Shown: one piece after another, positions 36,201 through 48,123 of the stretch
Numbering within the stretch: the first letter of the stretch is position 1
How the letters are laid out: each line of letters starts with the position of its first letter
NCBI RefSeq assembly: GCF_900090045.1
Contig: NC_041787.1
Location: 1,322,001 to 1,386,000, forward strand
DNA length: 64,000 nucleotides
Source: Plasmodium malariae
Lineage: Eukaryota; Apicomplexa; Aconoidasida; Haemosporida; Plasmodiidae
Reading direction: 5' to 3'
The notes under the pieces: model-generated
Seen by the model: the letters and a program-made list of their open reading frames with translations, nothing else
Databases searched by the model: none
What the model was told of the DNA's origin: nothing
Made by a program: the position numbers and the translations under genes

Positions 36201-38749
36201 CTTTAAAATTAAAATTAAAACTTTCATAAATGAACATTCTGTCGAATACAAATTCTTTAAAAATGTGAGAATCACTTATTAAGTAATGAAATATATCCTC
36301 AATGAATATTCTCCTATTCATATTTATTATTTCATTATAAATATATTCATTTGCTCCTTCCATATTTGCTGCTTCATAATGAAGATAGCACTTTTTAAAT
36401 CTACTCTCAGTTAATCTTTCTGACCAATTTTCCCTTTCATATCTAGAGGACAACATAAAATAATTATCATTATATCTTAAAATACTTCTACCATGTGCTT
36501 CTTCACCTGATGGCATATTTAACAAAGGATTACCCCTACAGGTATATACACCTGTTCCATTCTTATATATACATGATTTTTTTGAATCGTCATTTTTACA
36601 TTTTGTCATATTTTCCTTTGGATTGCTCTTCCCTCCTATGGGGATAGATCCCTCCCTCCCCTTCTTGCTCACCCTCGTTTGCCCGTACTCTGCTTTACCT
36701 TTTGTGTTGTTTTCTCCTTCTGTGTCTCCCTTACCCGTGTTACTTACTCCTTCTGCTTCTACCTTCCCCAGTGGATGTAACCCTAACGAAGTTGGTTCTA
36801 CCGCCTGAACAGCCTTGCTTGCTACAGAGATCCTTCTCCCAACCTGCGTTTCCTTGTAGTATGTACTTCCACCCGTGTTGTGGGTATTCATTACGTGTAG
36901 ATAACTATTTTCCATGCATTTCCCCATTAGCATTGTGCTTTTTTCTTCTGATGAGTGCCCTCTCTTATGATTAATGAAGTTTCTACATGTACTGGTAGTG
37001 ATAGTATTTTTAAAGGTATTCGATATAGTGCAATCCTTCTTTTGGACTAACTTTGTCTTTTTAAAATGATTTCTTTTTATTTCTGTTTCACTGTCTTTTA
37101 TTTTATTTTTACTCTCTATTAATATATTTTTTTGTTTAATAATGAATTCTAATTCTTCTTTTTTTTTGATGATCATAATTTTTTCATTTTCCATTAAAGT
37201 AATCTTTTTTTTTAATCTTTGAATAACATTATTACAATTTTTTAGTTTTTCATTTTCTTTTTTCAATTCTGTGTATCCACCTTTGTATTTCTCACATTCT
37301 TCTATGTACTGTTCGTTAATTTTTAATTCTTCTAAATATTCTTCCATTTTTTTTTTTAATTTATTTTTTATATTATCATTCTTGTTCTTATATTCAATGA
37401 ACTGTTTATACAAATTGTGTAACTTCATGTATATATTCTTCGTTTTGAGGAAATATAAACCGAAATATATATATGTCAGGTATAGCAGTATCATTATAAG
37501 ATTTATGCTTTTTTTTATTAACTGACTATTTTTCATTTTTCTTATTTTGTGCAGGTGTTTGTAAATGCTCTCACAAACTTTGCTTATATTCTCTTGATTT
37601 AGCGCCTGCTCAATATCCTCTATGTTATATTCTTGTTTGTCCTTTTTACTTAACTTGAAAAGGATGGATGTGGCACCAGTCCTCAGCATGCTCTCGTTAA
37701 AGCAGCACTGGTGGAGGTATCTATCCGGTTTGGTCTTAAATGGTTTACAGTGCGCTTCGAGGTATGGTTTGTCGTACGACTGTCTGTATTTTTCATAATA
37801 GTTTCTGTTGTAGCTGGTGTGCGTATTACACCCTGTGAGGTCCCTTTCCCTGCACTTTGAGCCAAAAATATTGTCACTGCTCAATTCACATATGCAATTA
37901 TTCTTTCTGGACTTTTTATAAAAGTACTTGGTAAAAATGCTATCTGAAGCATCTTTATTTAATATATTATCTTCTTCTTTTGAACTTAAATTTGTATAAA
38001 AGGTACTATCATTTTCACTGTGCATGTTCATAAATTTTATTTTGAATTTTTTTTTTTTATTCTGACTTGTGCATAAATTTGTGTCATTTGTGTCTCCCGC
38101 CACTGTGTGCTGCTTGATTGCCCTTTTCCGAAAAAATGTTCTTTTACTTTTATCACTATCATCAGTTCCATCGCCATCAACGTCCTCACCCCCAATATCA
38201 CCACTTCCAATATCATAGCCATTGTTATAACTGTGTGTATTTTCGTCCCCATTTTTGCTGCATTCCGCCCTTATACAGCTAAATAGAAAGGATAATAACA
38301 AGACAAATTCCTTAACAATAGGGTGTAAACTAATGAAATTTCCCTGTATCATGACCTTGAGTGTTTCTTCTATACTTTCACAAGTATTAAATTTTATTTT
38401 TTTATTGTAAAATTCGTCATCTTCGCTTGGATTTTCCCCTGTAGCTTTCTGTTCACTACCATATGCGTCCTCACATGCTTCCTCACATGCTTCCTCACAT
38501 GCTTCCTCACTTTCGGATATGATGTTGTCACTGCTGTCATGTTTCTGCTCTAGTTCGTTATCGTTGTTATCGTTGTTGTCGTTGTTATCGTTGTTGTCGT
38601 TGTTATCGTTGTTGTCGTTGTTATCGTTGTTGTCGTTGTTATCGTTGTTGGCGTTGTTGTCTTTATCTTCATTATCGTCATTATCGTTTTTGTTGTTGTC
38701 TTTTTGAATTATGTTTAAGCCTAACTGTTAGTGGGGGTGGGGATACATT

Positions 38750-38785
<36 letters not shown>

Positions 38786-39529
38786 CAGTTAAAATATGGG
38801 TGTATAGCCGCAACGAAAGAAAGAGGGAGATGAAGCACAGTACATTAATGCAAAATGTAATTTGGCTTTTTCTTTCTTCTCAGTGTTATTCTAACCTAAT
38901 TGTACTCTTCTTTTTATTTCATTTTTTATATTTTTTTTTATTTTTTTTCCATTCTTTTTTTTTCAATTACGTCTATTAAATTCTGTATGTTCCACGGACT
39001 ATCCCCTAGCTTCTCCTTTATATTTATAATTACAGATTTGTCAGCAATTCCTTTGTAAAGAAATAAAATCAGCAGGATTGTGCATGCAACTGTAAACTGT
39101 TTGTTATGTTTTCACTTTGCAGTAATTTTGCAATCACTTTACAATTACATTACACTCATTTTCATTTCGTTCCTTTTACTCTTTATTTTTATTTTATTTT
39201 TTTTTTTTTATTAACCTGAATCGAGCAAATCACTTATGTCTACCGTATCCGATCCTTTCTTAAAAAAAAAGAAAAAAATATATCCATTTCTGCGCACATA
39301 TTTAAAATAATACTTGTGCACTCTTTTTTTCTAATATTTATAATGATAGCCTTGTAGCTTATTGCAAAGGCATAATAATTTTGTTTTCTTCATTGGATTG
39401 CTTTGCTCATTGATTTTCCTTGTTTATTTTTTTTTTTACATTTTTTTATTTATTGATTTTGCTTTCTCTTTTCCTTTTTACCGATAAGCTGGTTAAGAAC
39501 AACGTAAGCTCGTCTACCACTTTGGACAT
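33295..39529 (-). CDS. Large membrane protein of unknown function with coiled coil and repeat block
   Basis: Four exons proposed: 39529-39482 (MSKVVDEL...), 39258-39216, 39050-38971, 38724-33295; phases agree and all sites are GT/AG; 1866 residues. I recognise no domain. Seen: an acidic Asn/Asp and EEAC repeat region near residues 60-160, a hydrophobic stretch at about 188-205, a transmembrane-like segment at about 458-480 followed by a Lys/Glu coiled coil, an 18-bp DMVDGV repeat (nt 35538-35735), Arg/Lys-rich regions, and two or more hydrophobic segments at about 1765-1830 near the C-terminus. Alternative model: the 3' exon alone from Met at 38352, giving 1685 residues that begin with the hydrophobic stretch; the in-phase upstream exons argue against it. 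Confidence 0.7.
35538..35735 (-). repeat. 18-bp coding repeat (Met-Val-Asp-Gly-Val/Gly-Asp)
   Basis: Eleven units; the last three on the coding strand carry Gly instead of Val. All are in frame within the membrane-protein gene. Confidence 0.9.
38486..38651 (-). repeat. Coding repeats: Glu-Glu-Ala-Cys and Asn-Asp-Asn
   Basis: A 12-bp unit encoding EEAC (about four copies near 38470-38510) and a 12-bp GATAACGACAAC unit (38555-38650) are both in frame with exon 4 of the membrane protein. In-frame repeats upstream of the Met at 38352 support the longer model. Confidence 0.7.
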
Positions 39530-39958
39530 GTTTGCAAAAAAAAATTGTTTATTTAGAATTTTACTAGTTCAAATGAAGTTTATATTTAAAAGTAAAGAAA
39601 TTGAGGTCTTAAAGAAAAAAAAAAAAAAAAGGGGAGAAAAAGGGAGAAAAAGGGAGAAAAAAGAAGATAAAAGAAAATAAAAAGACAGAACAGCTAAATT
39701 TATTTTTTTTTTTAAAGCAAATAAGACCATCTTCTTTTCAAAATTTTCTCAGGTTTACAGTTATAAAACAAAAAAAAAAAAAAAAAAATGAAAAAATTTG
39801 CAACTACCGAAATTCTGCTTTGTTTCTTTGTTTTTGCTTTGTAGATACACGTAAAAAGGAAAAAGACATTGAAAAAAAAAAAAAAAAAAAAAAAAAAGGA
39901 AGTTTATAAAACTACAGAGAATGAGATTATATAATAATTTATGTCATCATCTTTTTAA
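39530..39958. other. Short tandem-gene spacer, promoter of the membrane-protein gene
   Basis: About 430 bp of poly(A)/GGGAGAAAA repeat (39612-39662) and two further poly(A) tracts lie between the PP7 stop and the membrane-protein start; both genes are on the minus strand. No other gene is seen. Confidence 0.5.
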
Positions 39959-40959
39959 TCATATGTAATAAACAGGTTTAAACGAGTTTAAGAATTCGAC
40001 ATAGTCTATTTTTTCATCTGTTTCCACTGTGTATGCCAATAAATCGATTTGCTCATCCGTTAGGGGCTTGTTCCTTAAAAGTGGACAAAAGAAAAGAAAT
40101 GAAAAAATGGGAAAAAGAAAACTCGAAAAATTAAGTGAAGACGTAAAAAAATAAAAAAATAAAATAACAAAGGAATAACAAAGGAATAACAAAGGAATAA
40201 CAAAAGAATGACAAAGGAATAACAAAAGAATGACAAAGGAATGACAAAGGAATGACAAAGGAATGACAAAGGAATGACAAGATAAGTAAATAAATGTGGG
40301 GAAAAAAAATACGAATGATGGTATAATGTATGCATTATAAAAGAAAAAATTTCAGAAAAACTGCAAAAAACATTAGCAACACAATTTAAACATTAACATA
40401 TTAATAATAATAATAAAAAAAAAAAAAAAAAAAAAAAAAAAGGTCATAATATATATGTTTCCTTTTTTGCCATTTAAGATTACTTTTCATGTTTTTGTTC
40501 CTCTAAAATTTTATTTAGCTCCAACAGAATATACCTAAAATGTATACTCGTTATTTTCCCTTGCATTGTATCTTCTAAATATTTCATGCATTTGTTTAAG
40601 GTAATTTTGTTTTCATAAATAACGGTACATATATGGCACCATATCTGCAGCAAAAAAGTAAACAAAAGAATAAATGGGAAAACCGAGGAGCTAATGGAGA
40701 GGTGAGCAGATAAGCAAATACGTAAATGAACAAATGATTAAGTATACCAATGAGCAAATGTTCAAATAGTAAACATACAAATGAGTAAATGAACGTGTGA
40801 AGACAGCATAGACACTGCCCTATGGAGACAAAAATAAACGAGCATTTTTACCTCGTCCACGTAATTATATTTACTTTTGTTTACAACATAAAAGGCTTGC
40901 AAAAATTCCAGAAAATTAATCTTTGATGATTTTGTTATGTCTATGGATTTGGCTAGCTA

Positions 40960-40996
<37 letters not shown>

Positions 40997-41258
40997 ATAA
41001 AACTGCAATGCAAAAATGTAAAATAAAAATGTTAAAATCGGATTCTTGGATTTGCAATAAGTGATCAAATGAGCATACACACACTCATATATACAAACGC
41101 ATGATTGCATGTTGGCCATTTTATGACTTGACTTAATTGCTCTTTATTACTTCCATTAAAATCCCATCGTCCACCTCAAATTCCACCTCCTTGCTAATCT
41201 TGCTCATGCCGAAACTTTTAATTGCCTTAACGAAGTCATCATAATCCAAATACCCTAC

Positions 41259-41291
<33 letters not shown>

Positions 41292-43912
41292 TTATATATA
41301 TATAAATTATATATACACATACGCACATATGCACATAAACACATATACGAAGAAACAGGACATAAAAGGAGCATTTGTTCCCAGAGTTCTCGCAATATAA
41401 TTTTTTTTTTTTTTTTTTTTTTTCGTTGCAAAGTTCTGACCATTCCCGTAATGGTCATAATTTTTAAATTTTTGAAATAAAGCAACTGATTTAATAACAC
41501 TAGATCTTTTTCTTCTTTCCGAATTGTCCCTTTCATCTTGTTCTTCGTAAAATTTGTAATGAAAGTTAGCTGTGTCTGCACTATCAGATAATATGTGTTT
41601 TCCAATTGTTTCAATAAGCTTATTTATCTTATCGTTATTTATATATTCCTTATTTATAGACAAACGGTAACATACTCTCATTTTGCCAATAAACTCAGCT
41701 ACATCAATTTTATCATTTTCTTGTACACTATCTTGGTTGCATAGGGAATTACTGTTGATTAGTCTAACCAAAATTCTTATTTGCTCATTTGAGAGATCTG
41801 TAAGGGGGAGCGATCATATGAGTATTTAAGTGTGTGTGTGTGTGTGTGTGTGTAATTATGTACGCCGACGTAGATACTTATGAAGCAGGGCAAAAAAAAA
41901 AAAAAAAAGAACAGCATAAATAGCAGATAGAGTCTTCTTAAAGCAAAACGTAACAATGCAACGACGTAACGACGTAACAACGTAACGACGCAACGACGTA
42001 ACAGTGCATCAACGGAACGTTTCAAACTACACGCATATTATGTTCGCAAAAATTCTTACCAATATTTAAATCTTTTAACACTTGCTCGAATTCCGAAAAG
42101 GATACCTTTCCATCTAAATTTTTGTCAAAGATCATTAAGGTTTCCCTCAAACTCAGGTCTGCTTTAAGCAAGGCTTCATATAAATGTTCAAAGCACTCAT
42201 TCTTCCACTCAGAATTAATAAATTTTTCGCTCGGTGCATAATTTATTTTAAACCTACTTAAGACATTGTTATAATTAACATGATAATCATTTTCTATCAT
42301 TTTTAATTTTTTACATAAATAAAACCATGGGACTTTTTTCGTCTTGCTCAGCTTTTCTAGTTCTTCCCTTTGAGGACAAAAAAAAAAAAAAAAAAAAAAA
42401 AAAAATAAGATTATGTCAAGTAAAATGATGAAATAGAAAGAAAACCTCTAAAATAACAAAAAAAATAAAATAAAAATACAAGTATACTTCTTCATTTTAT
42501 AAATTACTTCCATATATTTATGTGAACGATCCCTGTATTTTCTGTATCCTTTTTGTATAAATTATTCCATAGGGAATTTTTTTCGTGACAAATTAGTGTA
42601 CTCAAGCAACTCAAAATATCATTCATGAGACCTTCAGTTGACAATCTATTATTTTTTCTTTGCTCCTGCGAAACAGAGCAAAAAAAAAAAAGGAAAACAA
42701 AACATAAAAATAAAATAAAATAAAAAATATAGTAAAACGACAAATATACGAACAGAAATATATGCACATAAATAACCATACACATATATGCTTTAACAAC
42801 ATACATGCGAAAAACTATATGCAGATATCAGTGTTCAAAGAACTCAAACATTTTGTACATCAGTGTGCACGTAATACACACACACACATATACACACACA
42901 CACATACACACACACGCATACATACACACACACGCATACATACACACACACGCATATAAACACACACGCATAAAGTTGTATCTATATGTTTATCTATTTG
43001 TGTATCCACTTATGCATGCGAGTATGAAACAAGCTAGGGTAGGCTAAATTTTACGTTTTTTTCGAGCTCCAGTATTTTAGAAGAATGCAAAACTTTTTCT
43101 CTCAACTTTTGGTTTTGTTCAAACGTTTCTCGAATAATGTCAAGGGAAGGGGACATGTATTCTTGAACTTCAAAAGTTAAATCTTGATTAAAGATAATTG
43201 CAGCACCTAAATTTTTTATTTTGTTACAATAATTAGAAGCAGAAAACAAAGTAATACATTTCCCATCATGATGACTTTCAATACCTTTTAACATTTTAGG
43301 TACTTGATGAGATCTAATTAAAATATCAAAATTATTTTTTTTTAAAAATAATTCTGTTATGTCAGGTCCGAAAGTAATACAATTATTTCCTCTAGCATTC
43401 TCTCCAATTCCATTTTTTTTTTGAGGATCAGACCATAATAGGTCAAAAATTATGGTATCTTCATATTTTTCCGGGTGGAGAATTTCATGTTTTCGTCTGT
43501 CCAGATCATCTATTTCTTTTACTGTTATATCTTGATATCTGCTTAGACCTCCATGCACTATGAATATTTGATCTGCACAGAGTAGGAAGGTGATTGGAGA
43601 AATTGGGCGATAGCGAAATGGGACAATAACAAAAAAAAAAAAGGAAAAAAACAGCATAAAAAAGGGGAAAAAAAAAAAAATTTTTACATGAACGTACTGA
43701 TAAACGAACGTAGGTCCAAAAATGCTCTTTATATGAATACATAAATAAAAGAATGCAAGATGCTTTACTTTGAATGTTCACTGCCAGCCCTAACAATTCG
43801 AATACTTCCTGGAACAAATCAAATACTGTGTTGTCATACTTAGAGAGTACTGAAAAATTATATGCGAGATATAAAACATTTCCACATAAATGCGCACGCA
43901 TTTGTTGATAAG

Positions 43913-43943
<31 letters not shown>

Positions 43944-46338
43944 CAGCATAAATCAACACTGCAAACTTTTTAGTTATTCCCTCCTCTAGCTCGCTTATCA
44001 CCACAAACTAACGTGCACAAATAAGTAATATAGAATAGACAGGTAAATATAATTGGAGTCAGTAATACCTTCGTTATAAAACCCATAGACTTCGTTCATA
44101 TACGAACACTCGTGGTTCCCTCTGTTAATTATAACACTGTCATAACCACATAATTTAAAAATAAACAAAAGCAAAAATATTTCGGTAGCGTTTTCCCCCC
44201 TGTCAGCTATATCACCATTAAACACGTATCTGCGTGTAAGAAGTATGAAATAAAAGGGGATGTATTTAAATAATCAAGTGGACATTATTTTGTTTTGTAT
44301 TTTTTTACGTACTTATTTTTTTACGTACTTATTTTTTTACATACTTATTTTTTTACGTACTTATTTTTTTACGTACTTATTTTTTTACGTACTTATTTTT
44401 TTACGTACTTATTTTTTTTACGTACTTATTTTTTTTACGTACTTATTTTTTTACGTACTTATTTTTTTGCTTATTTTATTTTTATTTATTTATTTTTTTT
44501 TTTTTGGCTAGCTAACATATTATTTGCTGATGGTACACCAAATCTATTGAACAACCAAAGGACGTCGTTCAACTGTCCGTGGACATCTCCCAAAATCTTC
44601 AAAAATGGAAAAAATTAAATAAAATAATAGAAACGAATAAAGAATAAATAAAAAACAAATAAAGATTAAATAAAAAATAAACGTTCGCAATTACATAAGT
44701 GCATGGCATAACAGTGGAGATGTACATATGGAAAACAAAAAAAGGGATGTGCAATATGTTACACAACAATTTAGCGTTCTCTCCTTTAGATATTCTTTCA
44801 TATCGCTTCCTTTCCTTTCTTTTGTTTTTATAATCTTACAATCAGTTTTGTGTCCTTAGACTTCGTGTTCATGTCTATGTGTATAACTGAACTCTTTATA
44901 TTCTCGTCAAGCATTTTTTTGGTTTTCCTTAAAATCTTACACACCATACTATTTGGAAGGACATACTAAAGAAGTTAAATAATGAAATAGCAGCAATAAT
45001 GAAATAGCAGCAATAATGAAATAGCAGCAATAATGAAATAGCAGCAATAATGAAATAGCAACAATAATGAGAATAGTAAGAATAATAAAAATAATAAAAA
45101 TAGTAATAATAAGAATAGTAATAATAAGAATAATAGAAATACATAATTAAACAAACATAGAAATGCACCATTAGAGGGGAAAATTGTTGTAACAATAAAA
45201 TGCATAAAAAGGGGCACGCACGTCCCCTTCAAACTTCGAAGAAACACACAACACGACAAGATACATATGTATGTATACGAGAGTATATATATGCATATTT
45301 TATTTTTTTTATTTTTTCGTTTATTTTTTTTTTTCTACTTTTTTGTTGCGCTTCTTACATTTTTTGTGGTTAAGAAAAAGTGGAAAATTTTCATAGCAAA
45401 ATTTTTGTCAATTTTGTCTTTCAGTTTGGGGACGTTCTCATCACACTGGGAGGACTTGAAAAAAAGGCAACGAGCATGCACATGTGCATGTGTACATAAG
45501 TATGCATATATATGTGCACAAATAAATACACACACATGCATACTCGCATGCATACACACATGCATACTCGCATACATACACACATGCATACTCGCATACA
45601 CACACACATGCATACTCGCATACACACACACATGCATACTCGCATACACACACACATGCATACTCGCATACATACACATATATATACATACGTATATACA
45701 CACATATGCGCGCATAAAAAAACAATTAAATACATAAAATAATAAATTTTTCTTCCCCTTCCAAAGGAAAAACAGTTGTATTTTAAATATGATTTTGCAT
45801 GAACAAGCAAGAAATAAATATGTTCTATATTTTAAGATGGCAATTTTTTGAAATAGTATGTGTGGAATTACTTCATAAGACGTTGTGGAGACTCGAGAAA
45901 ATTGATTGGAATTACTTGATAGACAATTTGTTGTAAATTGTATTTTCCCATTTTTTATGTCCTCATTTATTGTTTTCATTAATGGTTTGTAAATTCCGCT
46001 ATGAAAGAAATGAAAAGATTATTTTTGGTCGTTTGTATTATGTGCACATAAATATATGTTCACTAAGAAGATGGAGTATATTTCCCAAACTTTTGGAGTT
46101 ATTTTTCTTCTTTTCTTTATGTTCCCCTTATGGATAAATACTTTTTATGTACATACTCATGGTTTTTCAGGGTTATGTTTTCATGCAAGTGTTCGAATTT
46201 CCTCCATACGATGCAACAGACGAAGGAGTGGAAATCCTTCCTGCACTGATATCCTCGGAATGTTTTTTGTATCAAAATACATGCACTCTCTTCTTCTACA
46301 GAGTTTGAGGAACGAACAGGAGGGAAAAAAAAAATAAA

Positions 46339-46379
<41 letters not shown>

Positions 46380-47055
46380 GAAATAAAATAAGGAAAAACA
46401 TGAGAAGAAAAATGAGGAAAAAAATTGGGGGAAAAAAAAAATTATGAACATGTCATGTAAAATAATAAAATGAAATGAATACTACTAAAAAAAAAAAAAA
46501 AAAAAAATGAGAAAAACGAGAAAAATGAGAAAAATGAGAAAAACGAGAAAAATGAGAAAAATGAGAAAAACGAGAAAAATGAGAAAAACGAGAAAAAAAA
46601 GAAAAACGAGAAAAACGAGAAAAAAAAGAAAAACGAGAAAAAAAAGAAAAACGAGAAAAAGGAGAAAAAGAAATTCATTAAGATGAACAGAACTAATCTT
46701 TATGCATTTTTGTGTGGTACTAGAAAAGCAACAATGTACATGTCATGAAGCATATTTCGTTAAGCATGCATGACGGTAATATCCGTTAATTAAAAAGCAA
46801 AAGGAAGCATGAATTACCGCTGTAAGGTCTTATAGAATTAAAAGAGCAAAATATTACTAAGCTGCCATCCTCTGGTGTATATATTTTCTCTTTCCTGTAT
46901 ATTCCACCTGTGTAGCCTACTTTATTAGCATATTTTGCTGCATATATTGTACTCGTTTCTTCTTTCGATTTTTCATTTATAATATTTTTTATGCCCACAA
47001 TAGTTGCTTTATGACCATATATCATAACAGTGTCATTGACACTATAATTTGCCAT
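39959..47055 (-). CDS. PP7: PP7/PPEF-type Ser/Thr protein phosphatase with IQ motif and EF-hands
   Basis: Sixteen exons with fully consistent phases: 47055-46818, 46295-46157, 45998-45872, 45454-45359, 44965-44840, 44596-44517, 44229-44069, 43849-43769, 43572-43055, 42665-42508, 42367-42060, 41797-41441, 41254-41151, 40956-40852, 40644-40484, 40073-39959; 957 residues, close to the PfPP7 length I recall. IQ motif [14 protein letters not shown] at about 86-99. PPP catalytic motifs: GDVHG (245-249), GDIADRG (274-280; family consensus GDxVDRG), RGNHE (305-309), HGG (356-358). The C-terminal third has paired EF-hands: one canonical loop [12 protein letters not shown] (about 656-667), one near-canonical DHYGNGYLDYDD, and several degenerate ones. 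The enzyme dephosphorylates Ser/Thr and is probably tuned by Ca2+ and calmodulin. Confidence 0.93.
40160..40285. repeat. 11-bp AAAGGAATAAC/AAAGGAATGAC minisatellite in PP7 intron 15
   Basis: About eleven units lie between exons 15 and 16; unit type switches from AATAAC to AATGAC along the array. Confidence 0.85.
42876..42972. repeat. (CA)n/CACACACGCATA array in PP7 intron 9
   Basis: A CA-rich microsatellite with CGCATA punctuation sits in the intron between exons 9 and 10. Confidence 0.75.
44299..44472. repeat. 16-bp ACTTATTTTTTTACGT minisatellite in PP7 intron 6
   Basis: About eleven units with T-run length variation fill the intron between exons 6 and 7. Confidence 0.85.
44974..45070. repeat. 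17-bp AATAGCAGCAATAATGA minisatellite in PP7 intron 4
   Basis: About five to six near-perfect units lie just 5' of exon 5 in genomic coordinates (intron 4, 44966-45358). Confidence 0.85.
45530..45675. repeat. 24-bp CA-rich minisatellite in PP7 intron 3
   Basis: About six units of ATGCATACTCGCATACACAC + ACAC lie in intron 3 (45455-45871). The 24-bp period makes long open frames on both strands, but they are bounded by true exons with matching phases and are not coding. Confidence 0.85.
46508..46672. repeat. GAGAAAAA(T/C) repeat in PP7 intron 1
   Basis: An octa/nonamer purine array follows a poly(A) tract in the first intron (46296-46817). Confidence 0.8.
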
Positions 47056-47909
47056 TTTTTCTTTCTGTTAAAGGAAAAGGAAAAATGGAAAAAAGGGAAA
47101 ACGTGGCTATGTGCGTACACATAAATAAATAAATATATATAAATATGTGTGTGTGTGTATACAAGTGTTCATATGCACATATATATTACTTTCGCTTCAC
47201 CCAAAAGATGAACTATGATTCAATCACATTGAACAGAAAAACCGCTTCTGCGTTATATATTTTTTAAAACGCTAACTTGGGCCTTAAGCATTTGTTATTC
47301 GAGCAAATAATAAAGCAGAAAGGAATAAAGCAAAAAAAAAGCAAAACAGAATAAAACAGAATAAAACAAAATAAAATAAAATAAAATAAAACAAAATAAA
47401 ACAAAATAAAACAAAATAAAACAAAATAAAACAAAATAAAACAAAATAAAACAAAATAAAACAAAATAAAACAAAATAAAACAGAATAAAACAGAATAAA
47501 ACAAAATAAAACAAAATATATCAAAATTTTATTTTATTTTTTTTATTTCATTTAGAACAATTCTGTCGAAGCGTTGAACTGTTTAAGTTGCACAAGGTGG
47601 TAAATTTTTTATTTTTTAATAAAGCATATTACAAAGTACGCATATTTTTGTAAAAAGTATAAAAAACAAAAAAAAGCAAAACGGAAGAAGAAAAAATGAG
47701 AAAAAGGATAAAACGAACAAATGCGAAGAAGCAAAAAAAGGAAAGACCATTTTTTTTTACTTTAAAATAAAATACATATTTAAAAGCGCTATTTCATTTT
47801 TATTTTTTTTTTTTTTACGTGATATATATGAGTTATAATTTATTTGAGTTTAAAAAAAGGAAGAAAAGAGAGGATTAAAAAATTAAAAAAATACGTTAAA
47901 ATTAAAAAA

Positions 47910-47941
<32 letters not shown>

Positions 47942-48009
47942 ACATATATAAACATAACACATATGTGTACAAATAAATACATACATAAACATGTATTTAT
48001 GTATACTGC

Positions 48010-48051
<42 letters not shown>

Positions 48052-48123
48052 TTATGTATACATGTGTACGTATATATGTGCGTACGGATAATACAATTTT
48101 ATTCTTCTTATCAAGTCAAATCG
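47056..48123. other. Spacer between CWC27-like and PP7 genes, with a 10-bp repeat
   Basis: This holds the PP7 promoter and the 3' UTR of the CWC27-like gene. It includes the AAAACAAAAT decamer array (47338-47520), poly(A) and TA runs (47906-47942, 48013-48050). No gene is seen. Confidence 0.5.
47338..47520. repeat. 10-bp ACAAAATAAA minisatellite
   Basis: About 17 units with ACAGAATAAA variants at both ends lie about 300-700 bp upstream of the PP7 start codon. Confidence 0.85.

Noticed and set aside
45335..45979. 214-residue reverse ORF spanning PP7 introns and exons
   Set aside because: Parts are exons 3 and 4 of PP7, but the CA-repeat middle is intron 3: exon phases and GTAATT/AG sites remove it.
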